The notes below the pieces were generated by a model. The model was not told where the DNA came from and did no database searches. It was given only the letters and a program-made list of their open reading frames with translations. A DNA stretch of 64,000 nucleotides from an uncultured Flavobacteriaceae bacterium (GTDB lineage: Bacteria; Bacteroidota; Bacteroidia; Flavobacteriales; Flavobacteriaceae): contig CANNAC010000002.1 of the NCBI GenBank assembly GCA_947502495.1, positions 62,001 through 126,000 of the forward strand, read 5' to 3'. Below are positions 33,726 to 42,366 of the stretch, piece by piece. The position numbers were made by a program, and so were the translations under genes. The number at the start of each line of letters is the position of its first letter. Within the stretch, counting starts at the first letter, position 1.

Positions 33726-34634
33726 ATGAAAAAAATACTATTTATATTAATATTGCTGGTAAGTTGTAACGCTTTCGCGGAAAAAACCTACTCCAAAAAA
33801 TATTATAACAATGGTACATTAAAAGCGGAAGGTTGGTTAGAAAACAACCTTAAAATCGAATATTGGAAATTCTATCATCCAAACGGAAACATAGAAAAAG
33901 GAGGTGTATTTAATGCAAATCTAGAAGATGGCTTTTGGAAATTTTATTTCGAAAATAAAAATCTAGAAGCCGAAGGTCATTTTTTAAAAGGAAAACGATC
34001 TGGATTCTGGATGTACTTCTTTAAAGACAAAACGCGAAACAAGTTTGGTAATTATGAAAATGGCTTAGAAACTGGTTGCTGGGAAACCTACCACACCAAT
34101 GGAAACCTAATGCAGAAAGGGAATTACAGCAAAGGCCTTTTTAATAATTATTGGAAATTCTATCATTTTAATGGTATACTAAAAAAAGAAGGTAACTTTG
34201 CACACGGAAAACCAACAGCATTCTGGAAAAACTATTACCAAAATGGCACCCTAAAATCGGAAGGTCTTTTTAAAAACGGAGTAGAAGATGGTTTTTGGAT
34301 TTATTATTTCAATAATGGAAAACAAAAGAAAACAGGGTCTTTCCTAGACGGCATAGAAACCAATTATTGGACCTTTTTCAAAACCAATGGCACTAAAGAA
34401 AAAGAAGGTCATTTTGTAAACGGATACAAAACAGATTGGTGGTTGTTTTATGACAACATGGAAAAAGTGAATCATAGATGTCAATTAAAAAACAATCAAA
34501 AAAACGGCTATTGTTTGATGTATAAAAACGAGAAGCTAGTTGCTGCCAGTAAATTTTCAGAAGGAAAAAAAATAAAAACGTGGACCGATTTGGCCACTTT
34601 CAAAAGAGAAAATAAATTAAGTGATCTTAAGTAA
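33726..34634 (+). CDS. YwqK/MORN-like repeat protein, exported
   Basis: 302 residues with a signal peptide (FILILLVSCNAFA); the Cys at about 14 could be a lipobox. The rest is about ten repeats of roughly 23 residues with the pattern YYxNGxLKxEGxFxxGxxxGxWxxY, as in YNNGTLKAEGWLENN and YFNNGKQKKTGSFLDG. YwqK/MORN repeats are often annotated as antitoxin-like but usually act as surface or membrane-associated repeats. It ends directly at the ATG of the next gene (no spacing). Confidence 0.85.
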   Translation: MKKILFILILLVSCNAFAEKTYSKKYYNNGTLKAEGWLENNLKIEYWKFYHPNGNIEKGGVFNANLEDGFWKFYFENKNLEAEGHFLKGKRSGFWMYFFKDKTRNKFGNYENGLETGCWETYHTNGNLMQKGNYSKGLFNNYWKFYHFNGILKKEGNFAHGKPTAFWKNYYQNGTLKSEGLFKNGVEDGFWIYYFNNGKQKKTGSFLDGIETNYWTFFKTNGTKEKEGHFVNGYKTDWWLFYDNMEKVNHRCQLKNNQKNGYCLMYKNEKLVAASKFSEGKKIKTWTDLATFKRENKLSDLK

Positions 34635-35327
34635 ATGCCCAAAATAAAAGTAATAATACCTGCTTATAACGAACAAGACTCCATTGCGAATGTTATTCAT
34701 GACATTCCTAAAACGGTAGATGAAGTTATTGTGGTTAGTAATAACTCTACTGATGCTACAGAAGCGAACGCTAAAAATGCTGGAGCAACCGTTTTAACCG
34801 AAAACAGAAAAGGCTATGGATACGCTTGTTTAAAAGGAATGGATTACATTTCAAAACAAGAAAGTCAACCAGATATTGTTGTTTTTCTGGATGGCGATTA
34901 TAGCGATTTCCCAGAAGAATTAACCAAAATAGTAGCACCAATTATTGATAACAACACCGATTTTGTAGTTGGAGCACGAGTAAAAGAACTTCGGGAATTA
35001 GGTTCTATGACACCACAACAAGTTTTTGGTAATTGGCTAGCAACCTTTTTAATGAAAGTCTTTTTTGGTGCAAAATTCACAGATCTCGGACCATTTAGAG
35101 CCATTAAATACGACAAACTTTTAGCTTTAAAAATGGAAGACAAAACCTATGGTTGGACTGTAGAAATGCAACTAAAAGCTTTAAAACAAAAATTAACATA
35201 TATAGAAATACCTGTAAACTACAGAAACCGAATTGGGGTTTCTAAAGTATCAGGAACTGTAAAAGGAAGCGTTTTTGCAGGAATTAAAATCCTCGGTTGG
35301 ATTTTTAAATACAGCTTTAAGAAATGA
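34635..35327 (+). CDS. Family 2 glycosyltransferase, dolichol-phosphate-sugar synthase type
   Basis: 230 residues. GT-A motifs are KVIIPAYNEQDSI, EVIVVSNNSTDAT, VVFLDGDYSDFPEEL (DGD metal site) and ARVKELRELGSMTPQQ. No C-terminal membrane domain is present. Such enzymes transfer glucose or mannose from a nucleotide sugar to a polyprenyl phosphate. The ATG follows the stop of the YwqK gene immediately, which points to translational coupling. A second, membrane-embedded glycosyltransferase lies 86 bp downstream. Confidence 0.87.
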   Translation: MPKIKVIIPAYNEQDSIANVIHDIPKTVDEVIVVSNNSTDATEANAKNAGATVLTENRKGYGYACLKGMDYISKQESQPDIVVFLDGDYSDFPEELTKIVAPIIDNNTDFVVGARVKELRELGSMTPQQVFGNWLATFLMKVFFGAKFTDLGPFRAIKYDKLLALKMEDKTYGWTVEMQLKALKQKLTYIEIPVNYRNRIGVSKVSGTVKGSVFAGIKILGWIFKYSFKK

Positions 35328-35413
35328 GCCAAAAACAACCCTTTATTCTATAATAAATTTTAATAGCGAATTACATATGACCATTAATAAAACAATTAAA
35401 ATCAGCATATGAA

Positions 35414-36904
35414 ATGATTTTAGAAACCACAATCATCATTATCTACTCCATTGCATTGTTGCTTATTTTCTTTTACGCAATAGCACAACTTAATCTGTTG
35501 TTCAATTATATTGCTGCACAAAAAAAGGAAGATAATTCGCCACAACTAGACTTTAACAATCCAGACGAAATTCCTTACGTAACCATACAACTTCCGGTGT
35601 ATAACGAGTTGTATGTTATGGAGCGCTTGCTAGATAATATTGCAAAAATAGAATACCCAAAAGACAAGTTAGAGATTCAGGTTTTAGACGATTCTACAGA
35701 CGAAACTATTGCAACTACAGCTGCTCAAATTAAAAAAATAAAAGCACAAGGTTTAGATATCATTCATATTTGTAGATCTAACAGAGAAGGCTTTAAGGCT
35801 GGCGCTTTAAAAGAAGGTTTAAAAATTGCAAAAGGAGAATATATAGCCATTTTTGATGCCGATTTTCTTCCAAATAAAAACTGGTTACTAGAAACCATTC
35901 CGCATTTTAAAGACCAACAAATTGGTGTGGTACAAACGCGTTGGGCACATATTAATAGAAACTACTCTACGCTAACAAAAATTCAAGCTTTTGCCTTAGA
36001 TGCGCATTTCACTTTAGAACAAGTAGGTAGAAATAGTAAAGGACATTTTATTAACTTTAATGGTACCGCAGGTGTTTGGCGAAAAGCATGTATTCTTGAC
36101 GCAGGAAACTGGGAAGGAGATACGCTAACCGAAGATTTAGATTTAAGCTACAGAGCACAACTTAAAAACTGGAAATTTAAATACTTAGAAGATGTAGAAA
36201 CTCCAGCAGAATTACCAGTGGTAATTAGTGCTGCACGATCCCAACAGTTTCGTTGGAATAAAGGAGGTGCAGAAAACTTTAGAAAAATGATGTTTAAAGT
36301 GCTTAAAAGCAAAAACATTTCTGCAAAAACAAAAATGCACGGCTTACTACATTTATTAAACTCTACTATGTTTTTAAATGTACTTATTGTTGCTATTTTA
36401 AGTATCCCAATGCTGTATATAAAAAACGAATACGCACACTTAAAAAACTACTTTTACGTGATGAGTTTCTTTGTAATAAGCACGCTTATTTTCTTTGTTT
36501 GCTACTGGTTTATGTTTAAAAAAATATATGGTAGTTCGTTAAAGAACTTTATACAATACATTGGACTTTTCTTTACCTTTTTCTCTATCGCAATGGGCTT
36601 TTCGCTACATAATTCTATTGCTGTTTTAGAAGGTCATTTTGGTAAGCGTAGTGATTTTGTACGTACGCCAAAATTTAATATTAATAAAGTTACCGATAGC
36701 TGGAAAGGCAACAAATACTTAAAGAAAAACATTTCGGCACATGTGATTATAGAAGGTATCCTCATGCTGTATTTTGCATTTGGTATGTATAGCGCATTTG
36801 TAGTTGGAGATCAAGGTGGAGACTTTGGTTTATTCCCCTTTCACTTGATGCTTTTTCTAGGTTTCGGATTTGTCTTTTTTAAGTCCCTGACTTCTAAAGC
36901 ATAA
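35414..36904 (+). CDS. Cellulose-synthase-like processive glycosyltransferase
   Basis: 496 residues. An N-terminal membrane segment precedes a GT2 domain with VTIQLPVYNELYV, QVLDDSTDET, AIFDADFLP (DxD), LTEDLDLSYR (TED) and QQFRWNKGGAENF (QxxRW). Four more membrane segments follow. This is the layout of beta-glycan synthases or ceramide glucosyltransferase-like enzymes. It probably exports a polysaccharide or glycosylates a lipid, perhaps with the DPM-like enzyme upstream. Confidence 0.87.
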   Translation: MILETTIIIIYSIALLLIFFYAIAQLNLLFNYIAAQKKEDNSPQLDFNNPDEIPYVTIQLPVYNELYVMERLLDNIAKIEYPKDKLEIQVLDDSTDETIATTAAQIKKIKAQGLDIIHICRSNREGFKAGALKEGLKIAKGEYIAIFDADFLPNKNWLLETIPHFKDQQIGVVQTRWAHINRNYSTLTKIQAFALDAHFTLEQVGRNSKGHFINFNGTAGVWRKACILDAGNWEGDTLTEDLDLSYRAQLKNWKFKYLEDVETPAELPVVISAARSQQFRWNKGGAENFRKMMFKVLKSKNISAKTKMHGLLHLLNSTMFLNVLIVAILSIPMLYIKNEYAHLKNYFYVMSFFVISTLIFFVCYWFMFKKIYGSSLKNFIQYIGLFFTFFSIAMGFSLHNSIAVLEGHFGKRSDFVRTPKFNINKVTDSWKGNKYLKKNISAHVIIEGILMLYFAFGMYSAFVVGDQGGDFGLFPFHLMLFLGFGFVFFKSLTSKA

Positions 36905-36913
36905 TTTTATTTT

Positions 36914-37009
36914 GGGTGTTTACTACTTCGCTAAAAAGCTTCGTAGTACTGTGCTTTCACTACTCGCTCTTTTCAAGGAGCTCAAACAAACCGCTCAATC
37001 ACTAACACA
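36914..37009. repeat. GCGTTA..TAACGC element, copy 3 (diverged)
   Basis: GGGTGTTTACTACTTCGCTA at the left and CAATCACTAACAC at the right correspond to the other copies but have mutated ends (GTGTT/AACAC). The TACTACTTCGC/GCTTCGTAGTA hairpin is kept. It fills the gap between convergent genes. Confidence 0.65.
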
Positions 37010-37014
37010 ATGCA

Positions 37015-37530
37015 TTATTCCGATTTATGCACTTCTAACTCAATTTCAATCAGGAATTCTGGCACAGCCAACTCTTTAACGCCAAGCCAAGAACCTGTTG
37101 GAAATTGCTTGGTATAAATAGAATTTCTATACCCTGCATTTTCTAGGAACAACGCCATATTTGTAGTAAAAATATTTTCTACAATGACATCGTCAAAAGT
37201 GCAACCATAATGTTTTAATATCTTTTCTAAATCTGCATAACAATTTTTCATTTGTTGTCCTAAATCACCAACTGCGGTAGGATTTCCTTGATCATCCATA
37301 CTCACCGCTCCAGAAATTTTAATGGCATTTCCAATTTTTACAGCATGAGAATATCCATATGCTTTCTCCACTTCTGGCCGAAGTAAAAAATATTCTGGTT
37401 TTTCGATTTTAGCAATCGTTTCCTTTGCAACATCTTTGTCTTCCTCTTTACAACTTTGCATTGTAAAAGCCAGAGAGAATAGAATCACTAATAAAGAAAC
37501 TTGACCTATACCATTCATTGTTTTTTTCAT
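37015..37530 (-). CDS. RidA/YjgF family protein with a lipoprotein signal
   Basis: 171 residues. A hydrophobic leader and lipobox (LFSLAFTMQSC, Cys at about 27) predict lipid anchoring. The RidA core follows (YGYSHAVKIGNAIKISGAV, QMKNCYADLEKILKHYGC, FPTGSWLGVKELAVPEFLIEIE). Cytoplasmic RidA removes reactive enamines with a conserved Arg. Here the usual R in the RxxVxV position is not evident, and the protein would be outside the cytoplasm, so the role may differ. It lies 19 bp downstream of the next gene on the same strand. Confidence 0.8.
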   Translation of the reverse strand: MKKTMNGIGQVSLLVILFSLAFTMQSCKEEDKDVAKETIAKIEKPEYFLLRPEVEKAYGYSHAVKIGNAIKISGAVSMDDQGNPTAVGDLGQQMKNCYADLEKILKHYGCTFDDVIVENIFTTNMALFLENAGYRNSIYTKQFPTGSWLGVKELAVPEFLIEIELEVHKSE

Positions 37531-37549
37531 CAGGCATTTATAGATTTAA

Positions 37550-38038
37550 TTAAAAGTTACTTAATGTATTAATTTGTGCTACGATATACGTTTTTACATC
37601 TTGAGGTACTTTAAAAATACTCGTTCCCAAGCCTCCATGACCATTAGAACTATACGCAACACAGTCATAACCTCCAGATTGAATTCCCTTTTTTATAGCT
37701 TGTATAGCCGCATCAATCATTTGTTTAACTTCTGGCGTTAAACCTATAAAATTCGGACCTGTCGGTATTCCTCCTGCTTGTGGTGGTGTTTTACATTGAT
37801 ATGGTCTAATAATAGCATTACCACCACCAATACTGCAACCAGAAGGATCGCTAGGATGGTCTTGATGGATTTTAAACTGACTTACATTGTCATTAAAAAT
37901 AAAGAAAGTTTTTGCGTATTCTGCTTGGGTAATCATCCATCCAAAATCACCAACTTTTCCGTCACCTGAAAAAACAGATGCGATAATTTTAATAGCTTGT
38001 TTATTAGAAGCATCGTTTGTTTGTGGTGTACATGACAT
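37550..38038 (-). CDS. Conserved hypothetical protein (macro-domain-like appearance)
   Basis: 162 residues, no signal peptide. Notable stretches are IASVFSGDGKVGDFGWMI, TFFIFNDNVSQF, GGGNAIIRPYQC, AGIPTG and CVAYSSNGHGGLGTSIF. The GGGNA and GLGTSIF segments look nucleotide- or carbohydrate-binding, but I do not recognise a named family. It may share a transcript with the RidA-like gene 19 bp downstream. Function unknown. Confidence 0.7.
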   Translation of the reverse strand: MSCTPQTNDASNKQAIKIIASVFSGDGKVGDFGWMITQAEYAKTFFIFNDNVSQFKIHQDHPSDPSGCSIGGGNAIIRPYQCKTPPQAGGIPTGPNFIGLTPEVKQMIDAAIQAIKKGIQSGGYDCVAYSSNGHGGLGTSIFKVPQDVKTYIVAQINTLSNF

Positions 38039-38188
38039 GTTTTATTCGTTTAAAACAAATCTATTCATTTACAATAAACCAAAAAAGAGTGTAAATACCT
38101 GATTTTAAGTGATATAAATTGCACTCGAAATAAAAAAAATAATACAACCTATATTTTCATCTCTTTAAAAATATAGCTTTGTTTAATC

Positions 38189-39283
38189 TTACTTCCCAAC
38201 CGTAAAAGGCAACGGTACTTTTTTCAGCGTAAATAACATATCCGAAATATCGCCAGAAACTTCATTAATTCTAGAATTTGTAAAATACAAATGGTTATTA
38301 TAAATACTAAAAGTATCTGCCCATTGGATAGCTTCTCCTTCTACAAGAGTATGGATACTTCCATCTGGTTTTCTAAATTGGATTTTATTATTTTCTAAAT
38401 CGGCATAATATAAATTTCCGTTTTCATCGAAAATCATGCCATCTGGAGCAGCTGTTTTAGCTACAAATTTCACTTCTGATTCCATTTTCTTTATATCTTC
38501 ATTTTGAAAAGCATCGGTAGGTATAGAAAACAAACTATAACCTGTAAGTGCATGATAATAAAGGATATTGTTTTTGGTATCTAAAGCAATTCCATCGGAA
38601 TGAATCGCTCGTTCCCACTTTTTATCACCAAATGTTAAATGTGTCATTTCTGCACTTGTAGATTTATGGTTATCAAGAACTCTTTTTGAAATACTAGTTT
38701 CCATATCTAAAATCACTAATCCTGCATGACCAGAATCTGTAAAGTATATTTGATTCTTCTTTTTATCTACGCGAAGATCATTAATATAGGAATCGGGATG
38801 ATAACTGTTTTCACTTAAAACATATGTTTTCACCAAGGTATCTTCCTTTAAATTGAAAACAAAAACACGTGGTGCATCTAACACATTTTGAAATAACGGA
38901 CTTCTAGTATCTAAAACATACAATTCATCTTCAAAAGCAACTACAGATTGCACGCCAACAAACTTATTAGCAACTACAGGCTGACCAATATTCCAAGAGT
39001 TCCAATCTGCATTTGGGTAACTATTCTTTTGTTTATCTGAAGTAATCTCCACTACCGAATGCACAACGCCTTTTCTCCATCTTGGAAAATTAACAAAAAT
39101 ACGACCCGTATCGGAAACTGAAACACCTGTTACTTGTTGCCCTTTAAAACTTGCTACATCTAGAACTTGTAATGCTGTACTATGTTCTTGTGTATCGATA
39201 GTAGTTTTCACCACCGTTTTTCTGGTATCTTTACAAGAAATAAACAGTATTAAAAGGAAGCATAAATAAAATATATTTTTCAT
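38189..39283 (-). CDS. Major royal jelly/yellow-like beta-propeller lipoprotein
   Basis: 364 residues with a lipoprotein signal (CFLLILFISC, Cys at about 16). The propeller follows the MRJP/yellow family order: VTGVSVSDTGRIFVNFPRW, VVAFEDELYVLDTRSP, INDLRVDKKKNQIYFTDSG, HSDGIALDTKNNILYYHALTGY and APDGMIFDENGNLYYADLENN. Bacterial members bind small aromatic or lactone compounds; the substrate is unknown. Single gene with a 234-bp gap upstream. Confidence 0.85.
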   Translation of the reverse strand: MKNIFYLCFLLILFISCKDTRKTVVKTTIDTQEHSTALQVLDVASFKGQQVTGVSVSDTGRIFVNFPRWRKGVVHSVVEITSDKQKNSYPNADWNSWNIGQPVVANKFVGVQSVVAFEDELYVLDTRSPLFQNVLDAPRVFVFNLKEDTLVKTYVLSENSYHPDSYINDLRVDKKKNQIYFTDSGHAGLVILDMETSISKRVLDNHKSTSAEMTHLTFGDKKWERAIHSDGIALDTKNNILYYHALTGYSLFSIPTDAFQNEDIKKMESEVKFVAKTAAPDGMIFDENGNLYYADLENNKIQFRKPDGSIHTLVEGEAIQWADTFSIYNNHLYFTNSRINEVSGDISDMLFTLKKVPLPFTVGK

Positions 39284-39518
39284 AAAAAAGCAGTTTTTTT
39301 ATTTACAAAAATAGAAAAGATTATTCATTTACACGGATTATTAAAGCCCTAAGAACACATCCTTTTCCAACCAATTATTCCCATGAAATTGCTATTAAAA
39401 AAGTAAGGTACCCCATAAAACAAGGACTCATTTCTAGATAACAAATTACAGGTTGCAATCTAAAAGGTCTTCCTTTAAGAATACATAAAACCCAACAAAT
39501 AATATTTATATTTGACAC

Positions 39519-41027
39519 ATGCTATTTAACACTTCTATTTTAAAACTAAAAAAACCTTCTATCTTATTGGTAATAGCAAGTGTACTCTTCTACTTTGCTT
39601 TTGCCTATAATTTAGTAAGAACAGATTATATAAAACTAATTAGCCTGTATGCTGCATTGTTTTTCCTTTTTTATAAATTGGTAAGTTTCAATAAAAACAA
39701 TTTTAAATTTTTAGCTTGGACTGCCTTTATATTTCGAGCTATATTTATTCTTGCCATTCCTAATCTGTCGCAAGACTTTTATCGTTTTATTTGGGATGGA
39801 CGCATGATTTTAGAAGGCTTCAATCCGTATTTATACACACCAGAATCTTTTCTAATAAATAATGAATTACCAGTGCATGAAGCGGAAGCATTGTATGCTG
39901 GAATGGGAACCTTAAACGGAAGCCACTTCACTAACTATCCACCAATAAACCAGCTTTGTTTTGTGATTGCAGGAATCTTTGGAGGCAAAAGTATTTTAGG
40001 TGCTGCTATGGCTTTAAGGTTATTAATTATTGCTGCAGATTTTGGTACTCTTTACTTTGGAAAAAAGCTTCTTGAAAAACTAAAGCTGCCAGTACAAAAT
40101 ATTTTCTGGTACATTTTAAATCCTTTTATAATTATAGAACTTACGGGGAATTTACATTTTGAAGGTGTTATGATTTTCTTTTTAGTTTGGAGTTTATATC
40201 TACTGCATATTGGAAAATGGAAACAAGCAGCTGTGGTTTTTGCATGTTCGGTTTCGGTGAAGTTAATCCCCTTAATGTTTTTGCCTTTGTTTTTTAAATA
40301 TTTCAAGAAAAGAAACGTCATTGCAAGTGCAACAAAGGAATCTGTTTCTAACAATGAGATTACTATGCCTCATGATATTAACGTCATTTCGAGCGCAGTC
40401 GAGAAATCTCTTTTAAAAAATAAGACCCTAAAACATCCGGAATATAAAGATGCTTCGACTGCGCTCCGCATGACAAGAGTAATAACATTTTATAGTATTG
40501 TTGGTTTTACGACATTACTTCTATTTCTTCCTTTTTATTCTTCCGAATTTATAAACAACTACGCACAAACGGTTGGTTTATGGTTTCAAAATTTCGAATT
40601 TAATGCTAGTATATACTACCTAGCGAGAGAAGTTGGTTATTGGTTTAGAGGCTATAACGAAATTGCAATTATTGGTAAAACCCTTCCTGTTTTAGTACTC
40701 TTATTGATTTTATTCTTGGCATTTTTCAAAAAAAACACGAGCACAAAGCAACTTATACATTCGATGCTATTTGCCTTTGTTTTTTACTTGTTTTTAAGTA
40801 CAACCATACATCCTTGGTATATAGCAACCTTATTAATACTATCTATTTTTACAACCTACAAATTCCCTTTAGTTTGGAGCTTTGCTATCATTCTAAGCTA
40901 CTTGGCATATGTGCAAATTGACAAAGCAGACAAGTCGGAAAATCTATACATTATTGCTTTAGAGTATCTTATTGTTTTTAGTGTATTTTTGTATGAGCTC
41001 ATAAAAAGAAAATCAATTGAAAATTAA
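39519..41027 (+). CDS. Polyprenol-phosphate-dependent mannosyltransferase-like membrane protein with repeat insertion
   Basis: 502 residues, about ten membrane segments, GT-C type. DFYRFIWDGRMILEGFNPYLYTP and NYPPINQLCF are typical of DUF2029/Mpt-like mannosyltransferases. At about residues 267-319 a foreign soluble segment (NVIASATKESVSNNE to STALRMTR) interrupts two membrane helices. Its DNA (40317-40474) consists of two palindromic repeats. The frame stays open and the segment falls in a loop, so the protein may still work. A TAnnTTTG-like TATATTTG is 4 bp before the ATG. It overlaps the next gene by 11 bp. Confidence 0.82.
   Translation: MLFNTSILKLKKPSILLVIASVLFYFAFAYNLVRTDYIKLISLYAALFFLFYKLVSFNKNNFKFLAWTAFIFRAIFILAIPNLSQDFYRFIWDGRMILEGFNPYLYTPESFLINNELPVHEAEALYAGMGTLNGSHFTNYPPINQLCFVIAGIFGGKSILGAAMALRLLIIAADFGTLYFGKKLLEKLKLPVQNIFWYILNPFIIIELTGNLHFEGVMIFFLVWSLYLLHIGKWKQAAVVFACSVSVKLIPLMFLPLFFKYFKKRNVIASATKESVSNNEITMPHDINVISSAVEKSLLKNKTLKHPEYKDASTALRMTRVITFYSIVGFTTLLLFLPFYSSEFINNYAQTVGLWFQNFEFNASIYYLAREVGYWFRGYNEIAIIGKTLPVLVLLLILFLAFFKKNTSTKQLIHSMLFAFVFYLFLSTTIHPWYIATLLILSIFTTYKFPLVWSFAIILSYLAYVQIDKADKSENLYIIALEYLIVFSVFLYELIKRKSIEN
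40317..40474. repeat. Composite REP-like repeat inserted in frame in a membrane glycosyltransferase
   Basis: The left part begins GTCATTGCAAGTGCAACAAA, related to GTCATTGCGAGnGnAGCGAAGCAATCT repeats. The right part begins GTCATTTCGAGCGCAGTCGA at 40383 and closes with GCTTCGACTGCGCTCC then GCATGAC, a clear inverted repeat. About 158 bp are added without breaking the frame. Confidence 0.85.
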
Positions 41028-41838
41028 TTTTAAAAAAATATTAAGACGCTTAAAACGAACTGTTGTAGCGCTAATACTGTTATATCTTTTCTCGTTGGTG
41101 TTTTTATATTTTAAACAAGAACGCTTCTTTTTTAATCCGAAACACTTAGAGAAAGACTATATTTTTCAGTTTAAAGAACCTTTTGAAGAAGTAAATATTG
41201 AAGTAGAAAAAGATATTTATTTAAACGCTGTACTTTTTAAAACGGAAGCACCCAAAGGTGTTATTTTATATTTTCATGGTAATGCCGGAGCAATACATGA
41301 TTGGGGAAAACGCGCGCATTTATTTTTGGATAATAATTACGATGTACTTTTTGTAGACTATAGAAATTATGGTAAAAGTGATGGACATTATAGCAATAGC
41401 GATGAGCTTTTTAGTGATGCACAAAAAGTTTACGATTACACTAAAACCCGCTATAGCGAAGATAAAATTACTGTTTTAGGATTTTCATTAGGTACAGGAA
41501 TGGCAAGTTATGTGGCTTCTAATAACAACCCAAAAATGCTCATTTTAAATGCGCCTTATTATTCTTGGCAAACCTTAATTGCGGAAGAGATTGCGCCTCC
41601 AATACCTAAGTTTTTAATGCGCTATGATATACCATCCTATCAATTTGTTAAAGAAGTAAAATGCCCAATACACATTTGTTATGGCACTCGAGATTTTTTA
41701 ATAAACCCAGAAACAAACACAAAAAAACTACACGCTTTACAACCAGAAAACATCACGCTGCATCCCATTACAGATGCGGGACATAACGGCTTGCATATTA
41801 CTAAAGAATACTATGATTTATTAAAAGTTATTCTATAA
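41017..41838 (+). CDS. Membrane-anchored alpha/beta hydrolase (S33-like)
   Basis: 273 residues, start TTG at 41017; the first in-frame ATG is deep in the catalytic domain, so TTG is preferred. A hydrophobic anchor is at about 12-30. YFHGNAGAIHDWG is the oxyanion region, VLGFSLGTGMA carries the nucleophile Ser (GxSxG-like), and DAGHNG the His. The family (FrsA/BEM46-like) includes esterases and thioesterases. It overlaps the glycosyltransferase gene by 11 bp. Confidence 0.83.
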   Translation: MKINFKKILRRLKRTVVALILLYLFSLVFLYFKQERFFFNPKHLEKDYIFQFKEPFEEVNIEVEKDIYLNAVLFKTEAPKGVILYFHGNAGAIHDWGKRAHLFLDNNYDVLFVDYRNYGKSDGHYSNSDELFSDAQKVYDYTKTRYSEDKITVLGFSLGTGMASYVASNNNPKMLILNAPYYSWQTLIAEEIAPPIPKFLMRYDIPSYQFVKEVKCPIHICYGTRDFLINPETNTKKLHALQPENITLHPITDAGHNGLHITKEYYDLLKVIL

Positions 41839-41874
41839 AAAAAGAGGCTAACTGTAGATAGCCTCTTTTTAAAA
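41837..41874. terminator. Bidirectional rho-independent terminator
   Basis: AAAAAGAGGCTA and TAGCCTCTTTTT form a perfect 12-bp stem around ACTGTAGA. It lies between convergent genes (hydrolase, plus; small secreted protein, minus) and serves both. Confidence 0.92.
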
Positions 41875-41884
41875 GATGTGATAT

Positions 41885-42226
41885 TTAATTTATAGGTTTT
41901 AAAGCTACAATAGTCCGTTTTTCTTCATCTTGTTCATCGCCGTTGTCATCTAAAACAGTTTCTGTAACCACGGTATAGGTAATTTGAAAATGAGAACCGA
42001 CTAAGACTTCAGCATCTAAATTATACTCCTCTAATACATCTTCTTCTACTTCATGAAGCGTTAACGTAGTTTCTTCGTCATCTTCGTTTAAAACTATAAA
42101 ATTATAGCCATACGCATCGTTTCCGTCATACTGTCCATCCACAGTAATTCGATCTTGATTCATCGTTGTAAAACTGGTTAAAGCAATACATAAAACAGCA
42201 AGTACTAATGTGATTTTTGTTTTCAT
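41885..42226 (-). CDS. Small secreted acidic protein
   Basis: 113 residues with a signal peptide (LVLAVLCIALTSFTT). The mature part is very acidic (LNEDDEETTLTLHEVEED, DDNGDEQDEEKR), possibly a single small beta domain binding cations. No family recognised. It stands alone next to the bidirectional terminator. Confidence 0.7.
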   Translation of the reverse strand: MKTKITLVLAVLCIALTSFTTMNQDRITVDGQYDGNDAYGYNFIVLNEDDEETTLTLHEVEEDVLEEYNLDAEVLVGSHFQITYTVVTETVLDDNGDEQDEEKRTIVALKPIN

Positions 42227-42366
42227 TTTTGATAAATATTTAAAAGTTAGAAATATGTATCGGAAAAATTTCTACCTAAAGTCCGAATTACTTAAACCAT
42301 TTCAACCTAGGAAACAGTGGTAGCATAATGTATTTCTTCTATATACGTTTCAAATCAGCTTTAGGA

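Noticed and set aside
33726-34634. Toxin-antitoxin system from the YwqK annotation
   Set aside because: No toxin partner is adjacent, and the protein is exported and sits in a redox/glycosyltransferase operon.
39507-39514. Promoter -7 box TATATTTG before the mannosyltransferase
   Set aside because: It matches TAnnTTTG but lies 4 bp from the ATG and no TTTG -33 element is at the right distance.
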